The translations under genes were made by a program, and so were the position numbers. Positions 52,884 to 63,629 of a stretch of 64,000 nucleotides of DNA are shown piece by piece (position 1 is the first letter of the stretch; each line of letters begins with the position of its first letter). The stretch comes from Vermamoeba vermiformis. Lineage: Eukaryota > Tubulinea > Echinamoebida. Below the pieces are notes generated by a model. It saw only the letters and a list, made by a program, of their open reading frames with translations, did not search any database and had not been told where the DNA came from. Where the stretch lies: the NCBI GenBank assembly GCA_045837725.1, contig JBEWZL010000137.1, positions 1-64,000 on the forward strand. The letters are read 5' to 3'.

Positions 52884-54199
52884 AGTTTGGCCAGGGCTTC
52901 CTGATGAGGTTATCGCTATAATATTTTGTCATATTGACACGATATCTCTTTTCAGGTAAGGTTGATTCATCCAAACCAAAAATTTTATTGCAATCAAATT
53001 ATTTATTAATATTTTTGTAGTATGGCTCAAGTATGTAAACGGTGGCAATGGGCTGTGTGGCAGAATGTATCAAACGTTAATCTCACAGGCAAAGTTGATT
53101 ATTATAATAGAGACATGGGCCTAGATGCAAAACAAAAAGTAGTCCTACTCGCATTTTCCCGCCTGGCTTATCTTCGTGTGCAAGAGATTTCTGTGCCTGG
53201 GTTTGTACTTGAATTTGGGTATGATGTGATTACTTTATTACTGTCAACAATCATTAATAATGCTGTCACCTCGTAGTTCAGATACTTTGGCTAAAATGAC
53301 CAATCTCCGTTCATTATCCATCTCTACGAAGGATTATTATCACGTTGCAAAAGACTTTGTGAGCAAACTTACTACGTTGACTCGTCTCACATCGTTATGC
53401 ATCCCTATCAAATTGAAAGAAGAAGACGCATCTCACCTCACGAGATTATCTCGGTTGTAATACTTGTATTTTCACCATCCAGATCTACATTCACTGGATT
53501 GGATTGTTAAACTACAACATTTGCACACTCTACGCTTGGAAGATTGGTCTTGCTATGAGTGGAATGGCACTCAAATAACCAGTTTGACATTAACCCATTG
53601 CAAAGAGAAGCATATGACCAAAATATTACTATTCACACAGTTAAAAGAGCTTCGTTTGTTAAACAATTATTATGATGCCCAACTGGCGCAGTTAACTAAT
53701 CTCACGTCTCTCGGTGTCGGGCGGTTTCCATCTTTGAAGGCTGAGGATGAGATGCCTTCACATATCAAATCATTTTCAGCAAAAGTACTGCACACAAAGA
53801 AACTCTGGTCGTTTACTTGCCTTAACGAGCTCTACACAGGTACATCTATCAATCTATTCTAAAGCATTAGTGTTGAACTATAATATTTAGTATTTAGGGG
53901 CAAGTCTAAGTAAATTTACGGTTCTAAGCACATTGCCACAACTTCATACACTAGTAATATATGTTGGTACATTGGACCTTGTATCGCAACTGACAAATCT
54001 AACCCGTCTTGGACTGGAAGACTTGCCTTATCTTGAACCCCGAGATACTTTTTCAGTATTCAGTCGCTTGTCAAATCTTCGCGTGTTGGAATACTCCACT
54101 CGTGGTGACTCAGATATACCACCTTCATCAATTGCTGATGTGTTTCCGATCGGAAATGTGTTAATCAGAAGACGTCCACTTATTGAAGGCTATGACTAA
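52884..54199 (+). pseudogene. Broken F-box / leucine-rich-repeat gene
   Basis: The first recognisable exon starts after a CATAGCAG acceptor at 52883 and reads VWPGLPDEVIAIIFCHIDTI, then SMAQVCKRWQWAVWQNV, a clear F-box. LRR-like text follows: LAKMTNLRSLSIST, LTRLTSLCIPIKL, QLTNLTSLGVGRF, QLTNLTRLGLEDLPYL. An in-frame TAA (in SRLTRLSRL-stop-YLYF, near 53458) interrupts the repeats, and I found no start codon. The frame stays open on both sides of the stop, so inactivation is recent or the stop is tolerated. Codons are far more AT-rich (TTA, CAT, AAT) than those of the flanking genes. F-box/LRR genes are a fast-evolving class of SCF receptors. Confidence 0.6.
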
Positions 54200-54269
54200 T
54201 TACTGATCAGGCGTTTTTTCTTTCCTTGCCTTGTGAATATATTTTACATAAATACACATCAATACAAGC

Positions 54270-56987
54270 TCATTCGTCATTAGTTTTGTTCTCTGTACTC
54301 TCCACAGCTTGCATTCCCTCCCCAGTGTCGAGGTGCTTGTTCGCGGCACTGTCCTCTGCGGGCTGGTGACTATTGTTCCGCTCGACTAACTCCGGCATCG
54401 ATGTCTCGCTGACGATAACATTGCTGTTGTTCTCTTCGTTCACTGAACGGCTGTCACTCTTCGCTTTGAGCTCGTCCATGGCACAGCCAGTCATCAGATG
54501 CGTCAAGTGCACTTGAACACAGCGCTGCAGCGAGTCGAGATCATACCCGCCCTCGAGCACGCTGATCAGTCTGCCGGCACAGTGCTTCACCGCGAGGGCT
54601 TTGAGCTCTTCAGTCATGTACGCGTAGTCTGACTCGTCCAGGCGCAAACACTGCACTGGATCGTCTTTGAAGGCGTCAAAGCCTGCTGACAGCACAATCA
54701 GCTCGGGCTTGTACTCGTCAATGGCCGTCAAGATCTTTTCTCTGAACGACACGTGTTAGTCATGCACACCGTTCACTGAAACACTCACTTGAAAGCTTTG
54801 CGGAACTGAGCACTGGTTGAACGGTTTTTGAGCGGCACATTGATGATATTTTTGGCGGGTGAAGTGAGGCCAGTGTGCGGATAGACCTCCGAGCAGTGCG
54901 ATGAGATGAAGAGCACGTGATCTTTGAAGCGCTGATTGGTCGCCATGATGTCTTCTGTGCCGTTGCCGTGGTGCACATCTGTGACGTGTCAGTGACATGT
55001 GACACGTGTCAATGAGCAGCACGTACCGAAGTCGTAAATAACGACACGTGTCAGTCCTCGGTTGAGTGCGTAATTGACACCGACAGCGACGTTGTTGATG
55101 AGACAGAAGCCCTGGGACTGTGCCTGCGCGTGCCCTGAGTGACCTGCGTGGTGCCCTGGTGGACGATCAGTACAACGTTTCAGTGAACGAGATATTCCGT
55201 ACCTGGAGGACGCACTGCACAGAACACGTGACGCACTTGCGCCAGTTCATCGTCGAGCGGGGCAATGTACAGCGAGTCAGGCTGCGTGTTGCTCTGCGAA
55301 TCGAGTTGTTCCGCTGGTGGCACGTGATCAGCGAGCACAATGTCTACTGCGCGACACACGGCACTCGCACTGGCCAGCGCGGCATCGAGTGAGTGACGCG
55401 AGACAAATCTGCGACAGGTGAGTGAGTGACACGTGTCAAACAGCGCACTGGACTAACTATCACGTGACTTACGTGTCCTGTTGCTCCGAGTCACGTGACT
55501 GTTCTTGACTCAACTGCGTGCCGTGCTGGGGCAAGAAGGACAGACTGCGCGAGACACGTGCCTTCATCTTGGCGAGATAGGCCTCGCTGTGGATCTGACT
55601 CAACTGATCACTTGCCAAATTAGGCAAGTCGTTCAGCTTGACGACCATCATATGTTCCGCGACGACTTTGCGCAGCTCGTCAATGCCACTCAAGATGTAT
55701 TTGAGTCGCTCTGGCTTCTCCAAGTGCCACTCGGGCACGATGTGTGTCAGACAGGCCTGGTGCGCGTTAATATATATTAAATATCTAGATATCTGTATGT
55801 ATATGATGTGTATACTATATATAGATATCTGTATACAACTAGGTACCTCGTCGTACAGGATGGCCAGTTTGTGTCGTGCACTGAATGAGTACCCGCGCAG
55901 GGCGATCTGATCGACATATTTGGCAATCCACGTGGCACGTGCGCGTTGCGGTCGAGTGCTGCGTGTCGGTGTCGCGTCACTTGCCTTATTTGTACTGCTG
56001 TCTGTTTTGCGCTTCTTTTTGTCGCGTGACGGGCCCCAATCAGCGTCCTCTGCCACGTCATCAGCCGAGTCTTTGCGACTCTTTCGCTTCTTTCCTTTTT
56101 GGGTCTTGGATTCGGTCTCCAGGGCCTCTTTGGGCTCAGTGCTGTCGCTATTTTTAGCCTCGCTGTCACCATGCAGTACCGCACTTGACACTTCTTCAGT
56201 GGGTGTCAACGACTGCTTGACACGTGTCTCGAGTGTCTGGTGCTCATTGCCTAATTTGGTAACATCACGTGCCTCGTCCTCGACAGCTTTGTCTTCTTTG
56301 TCCGTGTCGTCGCTGTACACTTCCGGCGCGAGGGTGGAGGTCGAGCGCGTCAAGTCACGTGACTCGTGCGGTGCCACCAAGCGGTACACGTAGCACTTGC
56401 CTGATAAGGAAATCTTGTCGCCCAATTTGAGCATGTACTCTTTGTCGGCACTGAGCTTGAGGGGCTCGGAGTGATCTCCGGCCACGAGATACATCGTGTT
56501 GCCACCGAGCTGCACGAGAATTAGAGCGGGTGACACTAATAGCCTTAAATAGATCTATCGCAGCTAATTATAGATCACATCCGTTCACTGAACACGCACC
56601 TGTTTGATCTGCGCGCTGTTCTTGCTCACTGCCGTAAGGACTGCTTGGACGCGCGAGATGGAGTGGATGGGCCGCGACTCTTCAGCGACAACATCTCTGC
56701 GGCCTATTGACACTGGCTTATTCAACTCGCTGTAGTGTTGGCTGCTCGTTAGTAGTGCAATGCGCGGCAGTTAAATTAATTCGTTGAAAAATACTGCAAA
56801 ATTGATTTTAATGTTGGGACGATTGATGTTATTGCCGCAACACTATGAATATTATATATAATTCCGTATTAATTTACTGGCCAAGGAGCGGTGATGTTTG
56901 AACAGATCGAGTCGCAACAACAACTTACAGCGGGATCCAAGGGTTTTCACCCGACTCAGGCTTCAACCAAAATACAGGATCAGTCAT
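54270..56987 (-). CDS. FHA-domain class II histone deacetylase
   Basis: Exons include 56987-56929, 56729-56600, 56509-55847, 55756-55473, 55408-55203 and several shorter ones to the stop at 54270, about 690 residues. The N-terminus is an FHA domain: FWLKPESGENPWIPLELNKP, SIGRRDVV, IHSISRVQAVL, then QIKQLGGNTMYLV, the phosphothreonine-reading fold. A Lys/Asp-rich linker with NLS-like KKRKTD follows. The deacetylase core shows RPPGHHAGHSGHAQ, GFCLINNVAVG, DVHHGNGTEDI, LIVLSAGFDAFKDDP and VLEGGYDLDSL, so the zinc site and catalytic tyrosine are all present. It removes acetyl groups from histones or other proteins. An FHA in front of an HDAC suggests recruitment to phosphorylated partners. An acidic tail ends NKTNDE. 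Confidence 0.9.
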
Positions 56988-57091
56988 GCTAGTGTTCGGT
57001 GATATCAATCGCGTTCCTATTCACAAATCAAGTTGAAATGTGGTGTTGACAGCTCGATCAGCATTAATAATTCTGTGCGCAATGCAACACC
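56988..57091. promoter_or_regulatory. 104-bp divergent promoter: FHA-HDAC / E(z)-type methyltransferase
   Basis: Only 104 bp lie between the two opposed start codons (56987 minus, 57092 plus). No other start is available nearby for either gene unless untranslated exons exist. The two products are both repressive chromatin enzymes. Confidence 0.65.
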
Positions 57092-59969
57092 ATGGAGCTC
57101 GATGAAGAGGCTGATAATGTGCTCGAAGTGGTGCCTGTTGTTACTGGCGACGAGGAGGACGATGAGAGCGCGAATAAACGATTGAAGGTAATGCTCGAAT
57201 GGAGAATATTTTGTTCTGCCGTGTGGATCTTGCAGCCACATCGTTGTATAATTAAAATATAATACTATAGGCTACTCATCACCGGTATGAACAATATGAA
57301 CACGTTAAACAACAATATGAAACGATTAAGCAAGAGGTTGACACCGATCTGCGCAATTTCACTGAAGTACGGCTCACTGCGCACTATTACCTGCAAATAT
57401 GGTGCATAAATCGCACTGCTATCAATACTAATGTTATATTTGCACCTTAGAAAGTCTTCGCGCGGAACAAAGAGGTCCTGAAACAGATTGAACAGTTGGT
57501 GGCGCAGCAAGAGTCACAACTGCGCGAGAAATACTATTGTAAGTCATAATATATACATACATATATATATACTGCCGCATATAGGAGTGCATTGGACTGA
57601 TGACGAGCAGTTGTACCGCACTGTTATGCCGCGCAGATCCAAGCACGACCCCGCAGCACACAGCTCACTATGACGCAGGTGCCCCTCACCCCTATACACA
57701 TGCCCCTCACCCCTATACACATGCCCCTCACTTCTATATACATGCCACCACATGCCAGCACACCACACACCACAGCACACGTGACTGTACGACACAATGT
57801 AGCGGTGCACGGCTTTGAAGAGTACTCGCGCCCGCGCTATTATGCACCGTACTTTGAGGTATAGACGTATATAGATATAATATATAAATAGATAGAGTAC
57901 TGCGGTCAATACTGACGACAGCCAGGACGGGGACGCAGAGGCCGATGAAGAGACAATACGCAAATATTATTATGCACCCCCGCGCTACTTCAACGACGTG
58001 GCCACTGAACTGCAATTGTTCCGCTTGCTGATGCTGCTAGAGGATAAGCGTGAGTCCTAATTAGGAAATAGTGCAGTATTCGACCAGCTCGTTCATGAAC
58101 TGACAGTGCCACCAGACACCTCGGAAGAATTGATTTCACCTGACAGCCTTGAACTCGCGTCACGTGTCAGTCGCGTGCCAGCAGCTGTCATCAAGTACTA
58201 GTGCGTGACACGATGATATTTCCTAATTTAGACATGTCACTGAGCGATTGTTCCGCAGTTTCACTGAACACCGGGGCTATCTGCAGTGGAAGACACAGCG
58301 CGCCACGACACACAGCACGGTGATGAGTCACGACGAGTTCTGGGAGTGGTACTGTCGCCAGTGCGCGGTAGGACTGTCGCTAGCACGTGATCGGCACTGA
58401 CACTTTCCAAATATAGCAATTCTTGTGCGCGCGACACGACCACAACAACAAGTGGCGGCCAGTGCAATGTGCGCGGCGTGCGAGTGCGTTGAACGAGGTC
58501 GAACTGCACAGCCCCGCACCCTGCTCTGACACCTGTCACTCCACGGTACGTACGGGCAGCTGTTTGACACGTGTCACTGACAGCACTACAGACTCCAGTA
58601 GGCGAATTCACACGCGTCATTTCAGCCCTGCAGATGGAACTGCTGCGCAACGGACTGATTATCTTTGCTAAAAATTATTGCCAAATTAGGAAATGTCACG
58701 CGCCTAAACTGACATGCGCAGAGGTAATTACATGTACTATGATCACCCCATCATCTCATGACACGTGTCATTTGCAGGTACGCGACTACTGCGTGACACG
58801 CTTGAGTGACGTCAAATCATTGCCTAAATTGGCAGCACCACAGACCAGAGACTGGAAGATCCTCTCGCGCAAGAGGACGGGCGACAGAGGTACGTGACAC
58901 TGTGCGCGCAGTCCACCGATTGACAGGTGTCATTCAGAGCTCGCTGCGTATCAGCCGTGCAGTCACGAGGGCAAGTGTCACAAGTCCGCCAAGTGTTACT
59001 GTTACGCGCACAATTTGCACTGCGAGAAGTACTGCGCGTGCGGCGAGTTGTGTGGCAATCGCTTCAAGGGCTGCAAATGTACGGCACGGAGGTTTCAGGA
59101 CTGCACTGACTTTCCTAATTAGGCAAGCACACCAGCAGCGCGACAGACATCACGTGCGCGGGACTGAACTGCGAGTGTGTGCTGCACGGCCGCGAGTGCG
59201 ATGTTGACACGTGTCAATGTGACCCACAGACCTGCGGACGGCGAGATTTGCAGACAAAGCAACCAAAGGTATACAGCGGTATAAGTCACCCCTCGTTCGA
59301 GTATACTTATTCCAAATTTAGCACCTGTGGATTGGTGCCAGTGCCGTGGCTGGGTTTGGTCTGTTTTCAGTGAACAGAATTCAGTCGGGTGAATTCATTG
59401 GCGAGTATGTCGGTGAGGTACGTTGAGCTCTATTTTTAGAACTACGCGCTGACTTGCCAAATAAGGTAATTCCCACCAACGAAGCAGAGCGACGCGGGTT
59501 GATCGCCGACAAAATCAAGCGCAGCTATCTGTTCGACACTGGCTCCGATCTGTGCGTGGACAGGTACGACGCTGTTGATTGGTTCATGAATTGACTGATT
59601 TGTAACACTCTGTGAACAGCACCAAATTTGGTAATCGACTCAAATTCGCCAATCACTCGTCCACACCCAATGTGCAGCCCAAACAACTGCGCGTGAATGG
59701 GGAGCTGCGTCTGGCCTTCTATGCCATCGAGGACATTGGTGAGTGACACATTTGACAGGTGGTTCATGAACGCACACTGACACGTGTCATTTGCAGAGCC
59801 GAATGAAGAGCTGTTCATCAACTACGACTACGCAGACCCGAGCTCGAAGGGCATCACCAACGAGCGGCCAATCGACGTGCTCGCGAACAAAGGTCACGTG
59901 ACTCTGTTGGAGATGCAATCTCCCGGAGATATTGGCGAGCTGATGGACTCCGAGGACTCCACTGACTAG
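57092..59969 (+). CDS. EZH: E(z)-type histone methyltransferase with CXC and SET domains
   Basis: About fourteen exons. The N-terminus reads MELDEEADNVLEVVPVVTGD. The exons between 57540 and 57860 are uncertain because a tandem repeat and several splice choices overlap. The C-terminal half is clear: a pre-SET CXC domain (YQPCSHEGKCHKSAKCYCYA, HCEKYCACGELCGNRFKGC, CECVLHGRECDVDTCQCDP) and a SET domain (NRIQSGEFIGEYVGE, NEAERRGLIADK, FGNRLKFANHSSTPNV, RLAFYAIEDI, ELFINYDY). The N-H-S motif and terminal tyrosine are intact, so catalysis is expected. Members are the catalytic subunit of PRC2 and methylate histone H3 Lys27. A short tail ends EDSTD. Confidence 0.9.
57681..57743. repeat. 21-bp tandem repeat in the 5' part of the E(z) gene
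   Basis: Three units starting gcccctcacccctatacacat at 57681, 57702 and 57723, the last with three changes. Because the unit is a multiple of three, it can be read in frame as PLTPIHM repeats, or lie in an intron opened by GTGCCC; I could not decide. Confidence 0.85.
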
Positions 59970-60160
59970 CGATGCAGAGTGATTGTCATGTAACAGAGGT
60001 GTAATCTAGCAGTAGTGTATGATAGTATACTAGTATAGGAGAAATTGTAGTGGTGCCACTAGTATTGACATCGCTGTTGAGCGATAATAAAACTTTTTTT
60101 GCATTCGTGTCAGATCCAAGAGCACAACGCGGAAGTACGTACTTTATATCATCATATGCA

Positions 60161-60905
60161 ATGGACGCGCCGTTAAGCGAAGAAGAACGACAGCAGAAAA
60201 TACAGGAATTTGAAACATTTATCAACGAGAAACTAAATGTGGATCTGGATCTGGTACTACAACAGCGAGATGGATTTTACGAAGACTTGTCAAAATAGTA
60301 AGCAGATGATTATATATGATATATTAGAGGCCGCTCAATATTTTAGAATTTTTTGTAATTTTTCTAATTATGCACGCATGGCTTCTGTTGCTTTGATGCT
60401 AATAATTTATCGTATTAGTTTAGAATTGAAAAATACAATTTTAATGATAAAAGATCATCAATTGAAAGAAATGAAAACGATGATCAACCTCGGATCCGAA
60501 TTTTATGCTCAAGCGCGAATGTAAGTGCTTCACGCCACCACTTGGACCGTACACTAACCGAAATACATATATATAAGCCCCGACACCTCGAAGATTGTAG
60601 TCAACGTGGGATTGGGCTTTCACATCGAGTACACATTGGACGAGGCACTCAAGTTCATTGACGCCAAAGAAAAACATCTCAATGCGTGCGTACCCCCCTC
60701 AGTCATATTGACGCGAGTATACTCACATTTCATAGGCACGTCGCTCGGCTGTCAAACAAAGCGAATGACATCCGTTCCAAGATCCAACTGGTAAGTGATA
60801 CCTTATTATTTAAGAAGCTGAAACTCACTTGTTGCTCAGATGTACTCATACTTGCGACAACTAATGGGCGTAGATACACTCACAGACGAAGAGCTCGTGT
60901 CGTGA
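60161..60905 (+). CDS. UXT: UXT (prefoldin-like alpha subunit)
   Basis: Five exons (60161-60297, 60419-60520, 60578-60685, 60736-60790, 60840-60905) join to 155 residues, almost the same length as human UXT. Diagnostic text appears in order: a first coiled coil with DLDLVLQQRDGFYEDLSKYL, the beta hairpin MINLGSEFYAQARIPDTSKI, VVNVGLGFHIEYTLDEALKF, then a second coiled coil ending MYSYLRQLMGV. UXT belongs to the R2TP/prefoldin-like complex that helps assemble RNA polymerases and PIKK kinases. Nothing looks broken. Confidence 0.93.
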
Positions 60906-61195
60906 GCTCAGATCTGCTCCTCAACCCTTGTACCATAGTCACTGTTTCATAGTAAAATAATACCACTCGGTATTTTTACAAAAGCACGGACCTTTGTTTA
61001 TTAAGATATATTGATACAGCAGTATATACATTCAAAGGGCCAGTCACATTCACATCAGTGGGTTGCTGCTAACTAGAGCGGATCTAGCGCAGGGGGTAAG
61101 GGGTGGTTAAAGGGTTATTATGCCACAGTCATATACACTAATGACTGTAACACGGCAATAGAGTGGGCTAGTCGATATATATAAGGGGGGATGGT
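60906..61195. other. 3' flanks of UXT and the phosphatase gene
   Basis: 290 bp between convergent stop codons, with AATAAA-like AT-rich signals near 60950 and 61000. No ORF supported. Confidence 0.4.
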
Positions 61196-63201
61196 CTATA
61201 CAGAGGGGTAGTCAACGCTGAGCAGTTCAAACTCTTGCGACGAGCTCAAGCTGATCTCGCTGTGTTCTTGCGCACAACTCGCGCCATTCATCACTGGATT
61301 CTGACGCGTGGAGCTCGAGCGACGTGTGCGACTCTTTTTGTTGGGAGCCATCAACACGTGTTCGTCCATGCTGCGCGCGAGAGGATTGAAGTGGTGGTGC
61401 GAGGCAGTGGGACTGGTCGGTGGCAGATTGGTGGAGGCAGTGAGCAGACTGTGCGAGCGCTGCAAGTTCATCTCGTCCGCTGTTCTCTTGCGCGCAGAGT
61501 ACATGGGCGAGCACGGCGGGGAGGGAGGACTGTTGAGCGGTGAAGTAACAATGTACTCGGCGAGTGGATTGCACTTGATCTCACCGCACGTCGACAATCG
61601 ATCGTAGCCCTGACTGTGCTGCTCTGCGCGGTCTTCAATCTGCTCCAAGATCTCCGCAGTGCTCGCGGGGGAGAAACACACTGTGCTCTCGCGCAGCTCG
61701 TCGAATATTGTCTGGTGCACAAAGAGGTACTGTTCTTCGGTCTGCACCATGCCTCGATTGCGTTGACGGCGCAGGGAGAGCACAATGTCTAAGATATTCA
61801 CACCGAGCGGATTGTTGCAGTAACAGCGCGAGAGCTCTTTCAGTCGGTGATTGACGTTGTTGTTGTTACTCGCACTCTCCACATCCATCATCTCCACATC
61901 GTCGCATGACTCAGCGTGACTCGGATTGAAGTTCGTGTTCGTGTTCAGCACAATGTGTCGTGAGCCTCCGTTGTGCTCTGGTTTGTTTTCGTTAAAATAA
62001 TTGGTGCCACAGTACAGCTTCTCCAGGGCCACAGATATGGCTAAAAATGCGCCAGTTCTGCCAATGCCAGCCGAACAGTGCACTACTGTCGGGCCAGTGA
62101 CGCCCTTCTGCGAGGCTGTCTGTCTGTACATGTTGGTGAGGTGAATCAATTCGCGGATTGGTCTTGTCGTTTCAGGCACGCCAAAGTCAGGCCAGCCTTT
62201 GAAATGCAGTTGTACAATCTCGCGGGTCTTCTTTTCGTGCGTGTTTTCAATTTCCAAAACTCGAATCTTGATCTGGGCAAGTTGATTGGCCTATTAGCAA
62301 CAAATGCAAAAACAAAGTATAAACAATAGAGAAAACAGAAGTGTTAGAGTTGATAGCATTTGCTTCAGTTTGTTATGGAAAGGAAATAAATTTGAATTGC
62401 CGAAAATAAAACAGAATCCAATAATAGAAAATTATCTTTGACTGAATGGTCTTACCACGCGAAATGTAAACGACTTCTTTAACGTTACTCTAATCTTGCC
62501 GAATGATTTAGTCTCTTTCAGTTTGTTTGGCCAATACATGTGGCCTTTAATCCTTCCGTTCTCTTTCATTCGCATCAAAACAACAACAACTGGAACATTC
62601 TGCGATTGAATACGTTAATATATTGTCAGTTATATTATATTACGTTATTTGACGCGCAAATTAGCGTTTAAGTAACGGAGTTCGTGCTCCACCCTTCGAT
62701 TGGAAATCCGTAGAAAAACTCACTGGTTTCATAACGATTTTGAATTAAAATGCTTACCTGCTCCCAAACCATACGCCAAAAGTCTTCAAATGTTTGAGGA
62801 AGAGGTGCTTGACAACATATAAAGCACGGAGAAGATGAGAACTCTCCTCGAACAAAATTTGCATTTATATAATCAGACCTGTAATATAATTATTGTTAGA
62901 ACAATAACGTATTTAATTGAGTCCTCTGGAGCATAGTTGCTATTATTTCTCCGGGGTTTTTAGAGATACACGGAATTAAGGAAATTATGAATCTCGCTTA
63001 CCCTTCTCTTCCGGGTTCATAAGCTAATCTAACAATCGTCTCTTCCACTGGTAATACATCTCCGTATCTATTTTTTGTCTTATTACAAAATAAATTTGCG
63101 CTTTGGTGCATATATTTGAGCTCGATGGAGGAGCGGGGTTTTGTTGTTAATGCAGTGAGCTTTGCAAATTCTTGTTTAATAGCTGGAACATCGAGGCTCA
63201 T
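61196..63201 (-). CDS. Classical protein tyrosine phosphatase with inserted acidic loop
   Basis: Starts [15 protein letters not shown] at 63201 and ends VDYPSV at 61196, from about five exons. Catalytic-domain motifs: [12 protein letters not shown] (KNRY loop), [25 protein letters not shown] (WPD loop with its aspartate), [14 protein letters not shown] (the CX5R P-loop, intact), and [13 protein letters not shown] (Q-loop). About 60 residues rich in Asn, Glu and Asp ([18 protein letters not shown]) are inserted between the P-loop helix and the Q-loop, where most relatives have 25-35 residues. A Ser/Pro-rich C-terminal tail of about 160 residues ([27 protein letters not shown]) looks like a phosphorylation and NLS region. 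The likely role is removal of phosphate from tyrosine in signalling proteins. Confidence 0.9.
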
Positions 63202-63629
63202 TATTTTTAGAGGTTTTTAAAATAATATGTCAAGATCGCGCTAAGGAGCTCCGTTGTGTTACTTTCTATTCCTCGCTTGAATATTTTTGCGTCCAGAGAG
63301 GCTGGCCGAAAAAAAAATAAGGAACAAAAAAAAATTAATCCCACGAATCAGCGCGCGAGATTGGCTGAAATTTCATCCGGTTTTATTCGGTGCTTTCTGA
63401 AAACCTCCAGAAACTGGGCGAAGCAACGCTCGTTTTATCCGCGGCGCAATGACCAAACACACAAGTTGTGACGAAAAATTGGTGAAATTAATTGAAAAAT
63501 GAAGCGGATGTGGTCGAAAACAGTTTCCGTTCTCGCGAGAGCTTCGCTGTTATTAAGTTCGCGGTGCAAATCTTTGATTTTTATTTAATTAAATACCAAA
63601 CGACGTCACACTAGATTCGAAATAATATA
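63202..63629. promoter_or_regulatory. Divergent promoter: PTP / right-edge gene
   Basis: 428 bp between start codons on opposite strands. It contains a poly-A tract (63308-63335) and AT-rich runs. No ORF supported. Confidence 0.45.

Larger units (their letters stand above)
44613..59466. repeat. Palindrome family C: TTTCCTAATTAGGAAA-like
   Basis: ATTTCCTAATTAGGAAAT at 44613-44630 is a perfect 18-bp palindrome. Relatives with TTGCC arms occur at 55611 (CTTGCCAAATTAGGCAAG), 58055 (TCCTAATTAGGA), 58678 (TTGCCAAATTAGGAAA), 58823, 59110 and 59450. The copies at 55611, 58678 and 58823 lie in coding exons and are read in frame (DLPNLASD, NYCQIRKC, SLPKLAAP). Confidence 0.8.
44177..59789. repeat. Palindrome family B: TGACACGTGTCA, 11 exact copies
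   Basis: Exact copies begin at 44177, 44881, 49368, 51725, 51989, 55000, 55427, 58565, 58759, 59205 and 59778, with a one-mismatch copy at 55042. Five lie directly before a 3' splice site. Most of the others lie in introns; the one at 59205 lies in a CXC-domain exon, read as DVDTCQ. The six-base core CACGTG is also frequent here, often as TCACGTGA. I found no exact 12-mer in the first 44 kb. Confidence 0.9.
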
